Shown here one piece after another: positions 1-9,232 of a DNA stretch of 64,000 bases. The first letter of the stretch is position 1, and every line of letters begins with the position of its first letter. Under the pieces are notes generated by a model, which was given only the letters and a program-made list of their open reading frames with translations, was not told the DNA's origin and ran no database searches. Position numbers and translations under genes: made by a program. This DNA is from CBDBBY01 sp965203215 (GTDB lineage Bacteria; Pseudomonadota; Alphaproteobacteria; Rhodobacterales; Rhodobacteraceae), in the NCBI GenBank assembly GCA_965203215.1, contig CBDBBY010000001.1, forward strand, positions 1,240,001-1,304,000, written 5' to 3'.

Positions 1-1
1 C

Positions 2-550
2 TGGCCCTACGCAGTCGCTCCCGCGGTTGCGGGAGTGCTCTGGCTGTTCATGTTCAATACCCGGATCGGCGTCGTAACTTGGTACCTTGGGCTGCTCGGA
101 TACGATTGGAACCATGCCTTGAACGGAGGCGAAGCGATGGGGCTCGTGATCGTGGCGTCCGCATGGGGCCGAATCAGCTATAACTTCCTGTTCTTTCTTG
201 CGGCGCTCCAGTCCGTCCCCAGATCCGTCATCGAAGCGGCCGCGATCGACGGGGCGCGCTTCTGGAAACGATTTTTCACGGTCGTCCTGCCTCTGCTTTC
301 GCCGACGACTTTCTTCCTCCTTGTGGTGAACGTCGTCTACTCGTTCTTCGAAACGTTCGGCGTCATCCACACCATCACTTCAGGCGGGCCGCAGCAGGCG
401 ACGACCATCCTCGTCTACAAGGTCTACGCCGACGGTTTCGTCGGCCAGGACCTCGGCTCCTCCGCCGCGCAATCGGTCGTTCTGCTCGTGGTCGTCGGCA
501 TATTGACCGTGGTCCAATTCAAATACATCGAAAAGAGAGTCCACTACTGA
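2..550 (+). CDS. ugpA: sn-glycerol-3-phosphate ABC transporter permease (5' partial)
   Basis: Inner-membrane permease of the UgpBAEC importer for glycerol-3-phosphate and glycerophosphodiesters. The frame is open from the first bases of the window, so the N-terminus lies outside it. The visible part has several hydrophobic segments and the EAA cytoplasmic loop (EAAAIDGARFW) that docks on the ATPase. It ends PQQATTILVYKVY...YIEKRVHY, as UgpA proteins do. Its stop TGA overlaps the ATG of ugpE, so the two genes are translationally coupled. The binding protein gene ugpB would be expected just upstream of the window. Confidence 0.9.
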   Translation, partial: WPYAVAPAVAGVLWLFMFNTRIGVVTWYLGLLGYDWNHALNGGEAMGLVIVASAWGRISYNFLFFLAALQSVPRSVIEAAAIDGARFWKRFFTVVLPLLSPTTFFLLVVNVVYSFFETFGVIHTITSGGPQQATTILVYKVYADGFVGQDLGSSAAQSVVLLVVVGILTVVQFKYIEKRVHY

Positions 551-1407
551 TGCCGGCCGGAACTTCAGGGATGGTGGAGCATCGGGGCGCGGGAGTCTGG
601 ATCTCTCACGGCACCATGATCGCCGGCGTGCTGATCGTCTGTTTTCCGGCTTGGCTGGCTTTCGTCGCCTCCACCGTCTCGCAGCCCGAAATCACGAAGC
701 CGCCGATGCCGCTGCTTCCCGGCGGGCATTTCCTGGAGAACTACAAGTCGGCGCTGTTTTCCGGCGTCAACGTCCCGGTCGCGAGGATGCTGGTCAATTC
801 GATGGTCATGGCGGTCGGGATCGCCGTCGGGAAAATCATCATCTCGCTCTTGTCGGCGTTCGCGATCGTGTTCTTCAGGTTTCCTTGCCGCCAAGCATTC
901 TTCTGGCTGATTTTCCTGACGCTCATGCTTCCGGTCGAAGTCAGGATCGTTCCCACCTTCGAAGTCGTGGCAAGCTTCGGGATGCTCAATTCCTATTCGG
1001 GACTGATCTTCCCGCTCATCGCATCCGCGACCGCCACATTCCTTTTCCGCCAGTTCTTCCTGACCATTCCGGACGAGCTGGCGGAAGCCGCCCGCGTCGA
1101 CGGGGCGCGCCCGATGCGATTTTTCGTCGATATCGTTCTTCCGATGAGCCGAACCAACATTGCGGCGCTGTTCGTCATTCTGTTCATCTACGGTTGGAAC
1201 CAATATCTGTGGCCGCTGCTGATCACGACGGATCCCGACATGAACACCATCGTCATGGGCATCAAGCAAATGTTCCCGAGCGGCGACGACATCGCGGACT
1301 GGCCGGTCATCATGGCCACATCGATGCTGGCGATGGTGCCGCCGGTGCTCGTGATCCTCGGGATGCAGAAATTGTTCGTCCGCGGATTGGTCGACAGCGA
1401 AAAGTAA
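550..1407 (+). CDS. ugpE: sn-glycerol-3-phosphate ABC transporter permease
   Basis: Second inner-membrane permease of the Ugp importer, 285 aa, close to the usual UgpE length. About six transmembrane segments are visible. The EAA loop reads EAARVDGARPMRFF near residue 180, and the typical YGWNQYLWPLL segment follows. The start ATG overlaps the ugpA stop by one base, and ugpC begins six bases after its stop, giving a tight ugpA-ugpE-ugpC operon. The gene appears intact. Confidence 0.92.
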   Translation: MPAGTSGMVEHRGAGVWISHGTMIAGVLIVCFPAWLAFVASTVSQPEITKPPMPLLPGGHFLENYKSALFSGVNVPVARMLVNSMVMAVGIAVGKIIISLLSAFAIVFFRFPCRQAFFWLIFLTLMLPVEVRIVPTFEVVASFGMLNSYSGLIFPLIASATATFLFRQFFLTIPDELAEAARVDGARPMRFFVDIVLPMSRTNIAALFVILFIYGWNQYLWPLLITTDPDMNTIVMGIKQMFPSGDDIADWPVIMATSMLAMVPPVLVILGMQKLFVRGLVDSEK

Positions 1408-1412
1408 GCGCC

Positions 1413-2471
1413 ATGGCTGAAGTCAAACTGAGAAACGTCGTCAAGAAATTCGGATCCGTGGACGTCATCCACGGATTCAGCGCCAGCATCGACGACGGCG
1501 AATTCGTCGTGATCGTCGGGCCTTCAGGCTGCGGCAAGTCCACGCTCCTGCGGATGGTCGCCGGGCTTGAAACCATTACCGAAGGCGAACTCCTCATCGG
1601 GGGAGTGCGCGCGAACGACAAAGAACCCATGGATCGCGACATCGCCATGGTGTTCCAGAATTACGCGCTCTACCCGCACATGACCGTTGCGCGGAACATG
1701 GGATACGGACTGCGGATTGCCCGCGTCCCCAAAGCCGAGATCAAAAGGAAGGTGGCGGAAGCGGCGAAGCTGCTTCAGCTTGAAGATCTTCTGGACCGCA
1801 AGCCGAAACAGCTTTCGGGCGGTCAGCGGCAGCGCGTCGCGATGGGCCGCGCAATCGTCCGCGAACCGTCGGTTTTCTTGTTCGATGAACCTTTGTCGAA
1901 CCTCGATGCTAAACTGCGGGTGCAGATGCGCCTGGAGATCAAGGAATTGCAATCGAAGCTCGGCGTCACTTCGCTTTACGTCACTCACGATCAGGTGGAA
2001 GCGATGACCATGGCCGACCGGATGATCGTGATGAACGGGGGCTTGGTCGAGCAGATCGGCACCCCGCTGGATGTGTATGAGCGGCCGGAGACGTTGTTCG
2101 CCGCGCAATTCATCGGAAGTCCTTCGATGAATGTCGTCGATGCGCGAGTCGAAGACAAACGGTTGGCAATCGCGGAATGCCCTCCTTTCGGCACACGGGA
2201 TTTGAATGTTTCAGGATCAATCAAGCTCGGCATTCGGCCCGAACATCTTGAGATCGACCCGAACGGTCCGATCATGCTTTCCGTTCAGATGAGCGAACCG
2301 CTCGGAGCGAACACGCTTCTCCATGGCAGGCTGAACGGCACGGGCGAAGCGTTCACCGCAAGCATCCCGGGCGTGCACCGGGTTGGCGGGGGAAGCAGCG
2401 GGCTGCGCTTGAACGTAGCGGAGCACAACCTTCATTTGTTCGATATGGAACTGGGCCGGCGTCTCAACTGA
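1413..2471 (+). CDS. ugpC: sn-glycerol-3-phosphate ABC transporter ATP-binding protein
   Basis: ATPase of the Ugp importer, 352 aa. Walker A is GPSGCGKST at residues 36-44. The signature LSGGQRQR, Walker B (FLFDEPLSNLD) and the THDQVEA switch histidine follow in order. A C-terminal TOBE-type domain (LGIRPEHLEI) is present, as in the MalK/UgpC group. The open frame runs further upstream through ugpE, but ATG 1413 gives the canonical MAEVKLRNV start just after the ugpE stop. It is the last gene of the operon. Confidence 0.93.
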   Translation: MAEVKLRNVVKKFGSVDVIHGFSASIDDGEFVVIVGPSGCGKSTLLRMVAGLETITEGELLIGGVRANDKEPMDRDIAMVFQNYALYPHMTVARNMGYGLRIARVPKAEIKRKVAEAAKLLQLEDLLDRKPKQLSGGQRQRVAMGRAIVREPSVFLFDEPLSNLDAKLRVQMRLEIKELQSKLGVTSLYVTHDQVEAMTMADRMIVMNGGLVEQIGTPLDVYERPETLFAAQFIGSPSMNVVDARVEDKRLAIAECPPFGTRDLNVSGSIKLGIRPEHLEIDPNGPIMLSVQMSEPLGANTLLHGRLNGTGEAFTASIPGVHRVGGGSSGLRLNVAEHNLHLFDMELGRRLN

Positions 2472-2764
2472 AGCATGGCGAGAAAGCAATCAAGGGGCGC
2501 CGCCGCCGCTGCGAATTCGCAGGACCGCAAAGATTCCGACGACATGCTGCGGCTTGAAACTGCCGCGCCGGTGGCTGGCGAGGCAGTCTCTTCGGAACGC
2601 TCCGCCGACCGAAAACAATCGATCGGGCGCTTCACCCGCCAAGCGCATCAGGGCCGGTCGAGCGATGCCTTGCGTTGAATTCGGCGGCGCTCTCCGATTA
2701 GTAGGGCGACGGGAACACTCATGAACGACGCACCCGTCGCTGCTTGAAAAAACGGAAGCAAATC
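2472..2764. other. intergenic stretch between ugpC and fcl
   Basis: No convincing gene. A 67-codon frame right after ugpC has low-complexity composition and no family resemblance. A mini-ORF of eight codons begins with ATG 2721 and stops just before the fcl start; it may be chance or a leader. No clear terminator was seen. Confidence 0.4.
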
Positions 2765-3742
2765 GTGACCGATGTCCAGCGCCTTGAAACGCCTTTCGAG
2801 ATTGAAGGCAAGCGTACTTTCGTCGCAGGCCACCGCGGGCTGCTCGGTTCGGCCATAATCGAGAGACTGGCTTCCGAGCAGTGCGCTCTGCTCACCGCCG
2901 ATCGGGCCGAGGTCGATTTGACGAGGCAAACGGAAGTCGAGTCATGGTTTCGGCGACAGAAGCCGGACTTGGTTTTCGTGGCGGCCGCCAAGGTCGGCGG
3001 CATTCTGGCGAACGATGCCTATCCGGCGGACTTCATCTATGAAAACCTGATGATTGAAGCGAACATCATTCACGCCGCGTTTCAAGTCGGCGTCGAAAAG
3101 CTGGTTTTCATCGGTTCGACCTGCATCTATCCGAAAGCCGCCCGGCAGCCGATCTCAGAAACGGAATTGCTCGCCGGCCCGCTCGAGCCGACGAACGAGG
3201 CCTATGCGGTCGCCAAGATCGCGGGCCTGAAGATGTGCCAAGCCTACAGAAGGCAGCACGGAGCGGATTTCATTTCGTGCATGCCCACCAACCTGTACGG
3301 GGCAAACGACAATTTCGACCTGTCGTCCAGCCATGTGCTTCCCGCTTTCGTGCGGAAAGTGCACGATGCCAAGACCGGCAATTCGCCGTCCATCACGATT
3401 TGGGGATCCGGCACCCCGAAACGGGAATTCCTTCACGCGGAAGATTGCGCGGATGCCATAGTTTTCTTGATGAAGCATTACTCCGGCCCGATTCCGATCA
3501 ATATTGGGAGCGGCCGCGAGGTTTCGATTTTGAACCTTGCCAAGCTGATCGCCCGATTGGCCGATTATCGCGGCGAAATCGTGCTTGACGGAACCAAGCC
3601 GGACGGAGTTCCACGCAAATTCGCCGACACGACCCTCATTCGGAAGCTTGGCTGGCGCCCAACGATATCGTTTGAGGAGGGAATTCGGAGAACTCTGCAT
3701 GAATATTCCGAGTCCGTCGGTCTCAAGTCAAAGCAATCATAA
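2765..3742 (+). CDS. fcl: GDP-L-fucose synthase (GDP-4-keto-6-deoxymannose epimerase/reductase)
   Basis: Short-chain dehydrogenase-type enzyme of the extended SDR class that makes GDP-L-fucose for surface glycans. The nucleotide-binding motif GHRGLLGSA is near the N-terminus, followed by GSTCIYP (catalytic Ser/Cys) and NEAYAVAK (the YxxxK pair). The C-terminal half reads GSGTPKREFLHAEDCADA as in WcaG/Fcl. Start chosen at GTG 2765, with a purine-rich stretch upstream; a TTG at 2744 is possible. Length of 325 aa fits the family (about 320). No GDP-mannose dehydratase gene is adjacent, so the upstream step must be encoded elsewhere. Confidence 0.88.
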   Translation: MTDVQRLETPFEIEGKRTFVAGHRGLLGSAIIERLASEQCALLTADRAEVDLTRQTEVESWFRRQKPDLVFVAAAKVGGILANDAYPADFIYENLMIEANIIHAAFQVGVEKLVFIGSTCIYPKAARQPISETELLAGPLEPTNEAYAVAKIAGLKMCQAYRRQHGADFISCMPTNLYGANDNFDLSSSHVLPAFVRKVHDAKTGNSPSITIWGSGTPKREFLHAEDCADAIVFLMKHYSGPIPINIGSGREVSILNLAKLIARLADYRGEIVLDGTKPDGVPRKFADTTLIRKLGWRPTISFEEGIRRTLHEYSESVGLKSKQS

Positions 3743-3903
3743 ACGACGCATAAACCGTAGATGACTAACCGAGAATCATGAGACGCACCCTCCATCCATC
3801 CCGTCTTCTGTCAAAACGCAACGGACATTGAACCAAATCACTATAGAAATGAGAATTCCCAAGCTGAACCGGTTCAGCCTGAGTGAAAAACGCTCTATGA
3901 AGT

Positions 3904-5064
3904 TCAGTTCGGATTGCCATCATCGCTCCCGTTCGAAATGACATCCACGATGTGAGCATTGCGGAAACGCCATCGATCGCCGACTCGCTCGAGATCGCCA
4001 TCCATGACAATGAGCGCGTTGTCTTTGTGGGCTTGTATGGCGCGATCATAGTCCAATTTCCTTAAACCGGTTGAGACCAATGCAGCACGCCCCTCGACAT
4101 CGGCTCGCAATGTAGCCGTCCCGCCCGTTTCTCCATCTTCCCGACTCAATCGCTGGATATAACCTTGAATCGGGGCTGCCTGCCTCGGTTCGCGCTCTCG
4201 AAATCGTCGCGCCGCTTCACGCAGGATGGGCGCGTCCGCTGCACCGAAACGGACAGTTTCTCTTGCCGTTTCCGCCGGCCATGTACGCGCCCAAGTCAAT
4301 CCGATATCGATCCCGTCAAAAGGTTCAATCAGCATGGCAAGCGCATTGCAAAGATTGACACTCGCGCCTCGCTTCACGGCTTCCAGAAATGCGTCCATTT
4401 CGCCAGCGGACGTCCTCTCGGTTGCCTCTCGGACAGCTGTCAACGCTTCCAACAAGTTCTGCGTCATCTGCCGCTCAATGGGCGCATCCTCAATTGGCCA
4501 TTCATTCTCTTCCAAGGAGTCCAGCAGCGTCGGCATTCGGACGGGAGGCGGAACAACGGGAGTCATGAGCGTTATGACAAAGCTGCCATGTTCAGTCTGT
4601 CCAAGATGGACGCGCTGCATGAAATCATCGACCTCCTGAGTTGCCCTTGCCCGGTGGTATTGCCTTGGCTCATGCAAGGAGCGCGCCGCAGACAAAAACA
4701 TGTCGTGAGCGCCAGTTATAAGTTTCACGCCGTCCTGAAGAGAAACAGAGCCACGAGACTCCTCCGGCGCAGCTCTCACTCTTACAACGTCGCGGTCGGC
4801 CGTGATCAGATCGCGGTACAGGGAAAGTTCGTCCGTTTCGGCGGTTTCGGCGAAAATCCCTATCAGCCGCGAAACCACCTCGGCGTAATCGCCAAGTCGT
4901 TGAGTCCGCGGAATGATGATTTCAGGCGCATGTTCGTGAACGTAGATGTCGGAGTGACCGCCATAAGTCTCACTTTTCGCCCAACCAGCAGCGCGCGCGT
5001 AAGCTGACAGCGCCGCGGGCGGCACCGCGTCCAAGACTCCCCTGTCTTGTATCCTTACTTTCAT
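3904..5064 (-). CDS. unrecognised 386-aa protein, partner of the DUF4365 gene
   Basis: I do not recognise this family. It is a soluble protein without signal peptide or membrane segment. The N-terminal region starts MKVRIQDRGVLDAV; the middle contains GSFVITLMTPVVPPPVR; the C-terminal ~100 residues (IQGYIQRLSRED ... WRFRNAHIVDV) look beta-rich and could be an OB-like fold, which is an inference. A Shine-Dalgarno GGAGAGGG lies just before ATG 5064, inside the end of the upstream DUF4365 gene, and the two overlap as ATGA. The two genes are therefore co-translated and probably act together. Confidence 0.75.
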   Translation of the reverse strand: MKVRIQDRGVLDAVPPAALSAYARAAGWAKSETYGGHSDIYVHEHAPEIIIPRTQRLGDYAEVVSRLIGIFAETAETDELSLYRDLITADRDVVRVRAAPEESRGSVSLQDGVKLITGAHDMFLSAARSLHEPRQYHRARATQEVDDFMQRVHLGQTEHGSFVITLMTPVVPPPVRMPTLLDSLEENEWPIEDAPIERQMTQNLLEALTAVREATERTSAGEMDAFLEAVKRGASVNLCNALAMLIEPFDGIDIGLTWARTWPAETARETVRFGAADAPILREAARRFREREPRQAAPIQGYIQRLSREDGETGGTATLRADVEGRAALVSTGLRKLDYDRAIQAHKDNALIVMDGDLERVGDRWRFRNAHIVDVISNGSDDGNPN

Positions 5065-5561
5065 TGGATTTTCCCTCTCCTCGATTGATCCATCAAGCGG
5101 CGCATGGAATCAACGTTAAACAGGTTTGCTTCTGGTATTTTGACTGTGATGGATACCTCGTTCGCAGTTTCCGGGAATCCCTTAAGGCTCAACCAGTAGG
5201 CTCTATTCCTCAGTATCAGCCTTTCCTCAGTGACGGTCACCCAGCGGTCGCGGTCGGCAGGCAAATCCAGCACAACCAGCAGCCTTGGCGTCTGGGTTTC
5301 GATTCGAAGCAAATCGTAGTTGTGCCGCTTCAATTTGTGCCGAACAAAACCATCGTCCAGCTTCGCCAGATTGACGCTCGCCTTCAACTGCAAGTCCAAA
5401 GCAGGTTTCATCGCGCCTCCAGCGCGAATACTCAGGTCCACGCCGCTTCGGTCAAGCGAAGGAGTAGCCGTCGCGTATGCAGCTTGCGCCGCAATAGCTC
5501 GAACATACACGAATGAAAGCTCTTCTTCCTGGTCCGCTATTGTCAGCAGATTGTCGGTCAC
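5061..5561 (-). CDS. DUF4365 domain protein
   Basis: Reads as a DUF4365 protein: a GVDLSIRAGG segment, DLQLKASVNLA, HNYDLLRI, LVVLDLPADRDRWV, LRNRAYWLSLKG and a C-terminal IPEANLFNVDSMRRLM. The D...QLK arrangement resembles a PD-(D/E)xK nuclease core, which is how this domain is usually interpreted; that is family knowledge and not proof of activity. Start taken as GTG 5561 (166 aa), where the domain begins; the frame stays open to 5702. Its stop overlaps the start of the downstream 386-aa gene by four bases. Confidence 0.72.
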   Translation of the reverse strand: MTDNLLTIADQEEELSFVYVRAIAAQAAYATATPSLDRSGVDLSIRAGGAMKPALDLQLKASVNLAKLDDGFVRHKLKRHNYDLLRIETQTPRLLVVLDLPADRDRWVTVTEERLILRNRAYWLSLKGFPETANEVSITVKIPEANLFNVDSMRRLMDQSRRGKIQ

Positions 5562-6074
5562 GCAGTGCTCTGCACGCTTACAGCGACTTTCTTTTTCGCC
5601 ACGGTGCTCATTGAGAGATTGAAAGGCAGCGCGCCACGAAAGATGGATAGGAAACGAACCATATTGATGTTGTTGATGCAATCTGCTTCCGGCTGCAAGC
5701 AATATCTATTCATTATTGACATAAGATTTTGGTCGGTGAACTCAGACAGCGGGTGCGTCCCGTTTTTGGATGAAGAGAGAGACGCCGCTGGTCCAAAGCG
5801 GAACCAACGTTCTGACCGCCTTCAAATGCTGCGTCTAAAACAATCGTAGGGCTGAATTTCTTGATTGGAGGGTTTGTCGCGCTGCCGTCTGTCCAAAAAT
5901 GGGGCGCACCCGGTGCCGACCGACCGGACAGCTGCGTGAAATTTTGCCAACTCGATTGCAGCAAACTCACAATTATCTAACATGCCGCTTTGGTGCGCAT
6001 TGGCGACCGTTTTGAACGAATCACATTGACGGCATCGAAGGCCGGTTCATGAGAAGACTCAAGGAGAGCGGGAC
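5562..6074. other. divergent intergenic region upstream of the DUF4365 gene and glnE
   Basis: No supported gene. The A+T-rich stretch near 5700-5745 is the likeliest place for the promoter of the minus-strand module. The last bases hold the glnE Shine-Dalgarno AAGGAG at 6061-6066. Confidence 0.4.
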
Positions 6075-9000
6075 ATGCTGATTTCGGATGTGTGGGCTGA
6101 ACTTGAAAGCATTCCGCTGCCCTCCGACTCGGAGGCATTGGACGCACGGTGGGAGCAGTGGGATTCTGCGGCCGGCTCATGCGGCGATGAGCGCCTGAAG
6201 GATCAAGCATCGCAGTACAGAACGGACGACGTGACGCGCGCGCTGTTCGAGTCTGTATTCGGGAACAGCCCGTTCCTGAGCCATTGCCTTCTCAGCGATG
6301 TCGAATTCGCCGCGCGCCTGGTTGAAGAAGGACCTGACAAAGCGACCGCGGCCATTCTTGCGGACACCCGCGATATGGCGAAGCTGCAAAGCGACACCCG
6401 GCGCACGCTGATGCAGCGCCTCCGACAGGCGAAGAGCAATCTGGCATTCGCCGTCGCGCTCGCCGACATCACGTCGGTCTGGGACGTCATGAAGACGACG
6501 AGAGCATTGTCCGACTTTGCGGCTGCAACTTTGCATGCCAGTTGCGGACTGCTCCTGCGCGAAGAGCGCGACAAGGGGAAACTGAATGCAGACGATCAGA
6601 CGGACCCCAATGTCGGCTCCGGTCTGATCGTGCTGGGCATGGGCAAACTTGGGGCGGGCGAACTCAACTATTCCAGCGACGTGGATCTGATCCTTCTTTT
6701 CGACGAGGAAACCTCCCCGGTCGCGGACGGCTGGCCTCAGCCATTGTTCTCTCGTCTCGCACGGAACCTGGTAACGGTGATGGCGAAGCGGACGGAGGAC
6801 GGATACGTTTTCCGAACGGATCTGAGACTTCGGCCCGACCCGAACTCGACCCCGCCGGCGGTATCGACCCGCGCGGCTGAAACTTACTACCGCACGGTCG
6901 GCCAGACTTGGGAACGGGCCGCGATGATCAAAGCGAACCCTATCGCCGGCGACTTCGAAGCAGCGGAGAGGTTCATGGCTGCGAACGAAGGATTTGTCTG
7001 GCGTCGAAATCTGGACTTCGCGTCCATGCGCGACATTCAAGCCGCCAAGCGACAAATCAATGCCCACCGCGGATCTAAAAATATCGACGTCGAGGGCCAC
7101 AACGTTAAGCTGGGGCGCGGCGGTATCCGCGAGATCGAATTCTTCACGCAATCGCAGCAACTCATCTGGGGAGGCCAGAACAACGAGCTAAGAGGCCGGG
7201 AAACGCTGTCCATGCTGGACGTCTTGGCTCGGACGGGCAGAATAACGCTGTCATGCGCATCAGACCTCAAATCGGCGTACAAATTCCTGCGACGGGTCGA
7301 GCACCGGGTGCAGATGACGGACGATCAGCAAACCCACTCGCTGCCCGAGACTCGGGACGGGGTCGAGAAGCTTGCCACCTTCCTGGGGTATCCCGACCGC
7401 GACGCCTTCGCCTCCGAACTGATCGACCAGCTCGAGACTGTTCAATCGAACTACAACGAACTTCTTGAGAATCGGCCGTCGCCTGAATCCGGTCTGGACA
7501 TTTCGTTCGACGAAGAACAGCCCGGCGAAGACAGTCTCAATTCCCTTCGCGATCTTGGATTTGAAGACGCTGAAGCCGTCTGGAAAATGATTCGGAATTG
7601 GCACCAGGGAGAAATCCGCGCAACGTCGGTCGGCCGAAGCCGGGAAATGGTGGTTGAACTGACGCCGAGCATTCTCGTGGCTTTTTCAACGTTGCCCGAA
7701 CCCTACGCTGCGCTGCTGCGATTCAATGAATTTCTCGCGGGATTGAGCCGGTCAGTCAATTTGTTCGCGATACTCAACGCGAGGCCGGACTTGCTGACCC
7801 TGATCGCCGACATCATGGGCACAGCCCCGGAGTTGTCGAATTGGCTCAGGCGCAGTCCGCACCTCCTCGAAAGCGCATTGCAGCGCGAATTCGAAGATCT
7901 GGAACTTCCTGAAGATCTTGGCCTTGAGCGGGAGATGGAAGAGTCGGCGAGGCGAGGGCTCGTCCGCCTTTTTTACAAGCTGGAATTCGGCATTGAAGAA
8001 ATGATCGACGATCTGAAGTCCGCTGTCGAAAATGCCATGCCGGAAGGTTTCGATTTCCAGAACATGCTGGATGTCCAAAGGCGCTGGGTTCAGCAGCGCA
8101 AATTCCAGGTCGGAGTTCACATGCTGCGCGGCTACCTGGCACCGGTTCAGGCAAGCGAGCCGTTGAGCGGGATTGCGCAAGCAAGCGTTTCGGTTCTGCT
8201 TGAAGACCTTCAGAATCAGTTCGCCGAAGCCCATGGAAAGGTTCCCGGCGGGAAACTGGCGGTGCTCGGATTCGGGAAACTCGGAAGCCGGGAATTGACG
8301 CTGGCGTCGGATCTCGATCTGATTTTCGTTTACGAAATCGAACCGGACGCCTCCATGTCGGACGGCGCCAAGGCATTGTCGCCCACAGCATACTACGCGC
8401 GTTTCTGCCGAAGATTCATCAATGCGCTGACGGTGCCCACCAATGAAGGCCGCCCTTATGAAGTCGATATGAGGCTGAGGCCCAGCGGCAAGTCCGGACC
8501 GATCGCATGCATGCTTGAAACGTTCGAGTCCTACCAAAGCAAAGAGGCTTGGACTTGGGAAATCCTGGCGCTGACGAAAGCCAGAGTCATCTATTCCGAG
8601 GGGGATTTGGGACAGAGGCTTGAAGGGATTATCAACAAGGTGCTTACTTCGAAACGAGATCCTGCCGCGATCAAGGACGACATGCTTGATATGAGGCGCA
8701 GGATCGATAAGGAATTTCTGGAGTCGCACGGAGCATCGATCAAATACCGCCACGGCGGACTGATGGATCTGGAGATGATCGCACAATACCTTCAGATTCG
8801 GCATGCCTCTGAACATCCAGACATTTTGCGCCGCGATTCCATTTCGGTTTTCGAGAAGGCGGGCGAGCTCGGGCTTATTGACAAAGACGCGGCTGGCGAG
8901 CTCGCCGAAGCGGCCGTATTTTGGCGCAATCTCCAAGGCATGCTGATCTTGACCGCCGGCAGCAATCAAACGGATGACGATGCTGCGAACCAATTGAAGC

Positions 9001-9110
9001 GCAGCTTCGGCAGGAACTACAGTTCGTCGATGTTCGAAACATTTACCGACGACATTAAAAGGACCGCCGAGCTCGTCAAAGACCGCTACACCCGAATCAT
9101 CGGAACCTAA
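6075..9110 (+). CDS. glnE: bifunctional glutamine synthetase adenylyltransferase/deadenylyltransferase
   Basis: Regulates glutamine synthetase by adding or removing AMP in response to PII and glutamine. At 1011 aa it has the full two-domain length. The N-terminal nucleotidyltransferase domain carries GMGKLGAGELNYSSDVDL near residue 190. The C-terminal one carries GFGKLGSRELTLASDLDL near residue 730. Each half ends with a helical glutamate-ammonia ligase adenylyltransferase region. ATG 6075 lies eight bases after AAGGAG. Monocistronic as far as can be seen. Intact, with no frameshift. Confidence 0.95.
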   Translation: MLISDVWAELESIPLPSDSEALDARWEQWDSAAGSCGDERLKDQASQYRTDDVTRALFESVFGNSPFLSHCLLSDVEFAARLVEEGPDKATAAILADTRDMAKLQSDTRRTLMQRLRQAKSNLAFAVALADITSVWDVMKTTRALSDFAAATLHASCGLLLREERDKGKLNADDQTDPNVGSGLIVLGMGKLGAGELNYSSDVDLILLFDEETSPVADGWPQPLFSRLARNLVTVMAKRTEDGYVFRTDLRLRPDPNSTPPAVSTRAAETYYRTVGQTWERAAMIKANPIAGDFEAAERFMAANEGFVWRRNLDFASMRDIQAAKRQINAHRGSKNIDVEGHNVKLGRGGIREIEFFTQSQQLIWGGQNNELRGRETLSMLDVLARTGRITLSCASDLKSAYKFLRRVEHRVQMTDDQQTHSLPETRDGVEKLATFLGYPDRDAFASELIDQLETVQSNYNELLENRPSPESGLDISFDEEQPGEDSLNSLRDLGFEDAEAVWKMIRNWHQGEIRATSVGRSREMVVELTPSILVAFSTLPEPYAALLRFNEFLAGLSRSVNLFAILNARPDLLTLIADIMGTAPELSNWLRRSPHLLESALQREFEDLELPEDLGLEREMEESARRGLVRLFYKLEFGIEEMIDDLKSAVENAMPEGFDFQNMLDVQRRWVQQRKFQVGVHMLRGYLAPVQASEPLSGIAQASVSVLLEDLQNQFAEAHGKVPGGKLAVLGFGKLGSRELTLASDLDLIFVYEIEPDASMSDGAKALSPTAYYARFCRRFINALTVPTNEGRPYEVDMRLRPSGKSGPIACMLETFESYQSKEAWTWEILALTKARVIYSEGDLGQRLEGIINKVLTSKRDPAAIKDDMLDMRRRIDKEFLESHGASIKYRHGGLMDLEMIAQYLQIRHASEHPDILRRDSISVFEKAGELGLIDKDAAGELAEAAVFWRNLQGMLILTAGSNQTDDDAANQLKRSFGRNYSSSMFETFTDDIKRTAELVKDRYTRIIGT

Positions 9111-9232
9111 ACGCGGCCCGCTCCATTCCCGCAAAGGCGGGCGTCCATTGGGAGCAAACGATTCGTTCCGGATTGCCGCAGAACTGTGTTGACGGCCGCG
9201 AGTTGAAGCGCGGCGGAACGATGCGCCGCAAA
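9111..9232. repeat. REP-like palindromic sequence after glnE
   Basis: The spacer contains ATTCCCGCAAAGGCGGGCGTCC at about 9125-9146, with a short CCCGC/GCGGG hairpin typical of small extragenic palindromes in proteobacteria. Only one copy was noticed in the window, so the repeat status is inferred. Confidence 0.35.

Noticed and set aside
2475..2678. 67-codon frame after ugpC
   Set aside because: Low complexity, no family and no clear start signal beyond chance.
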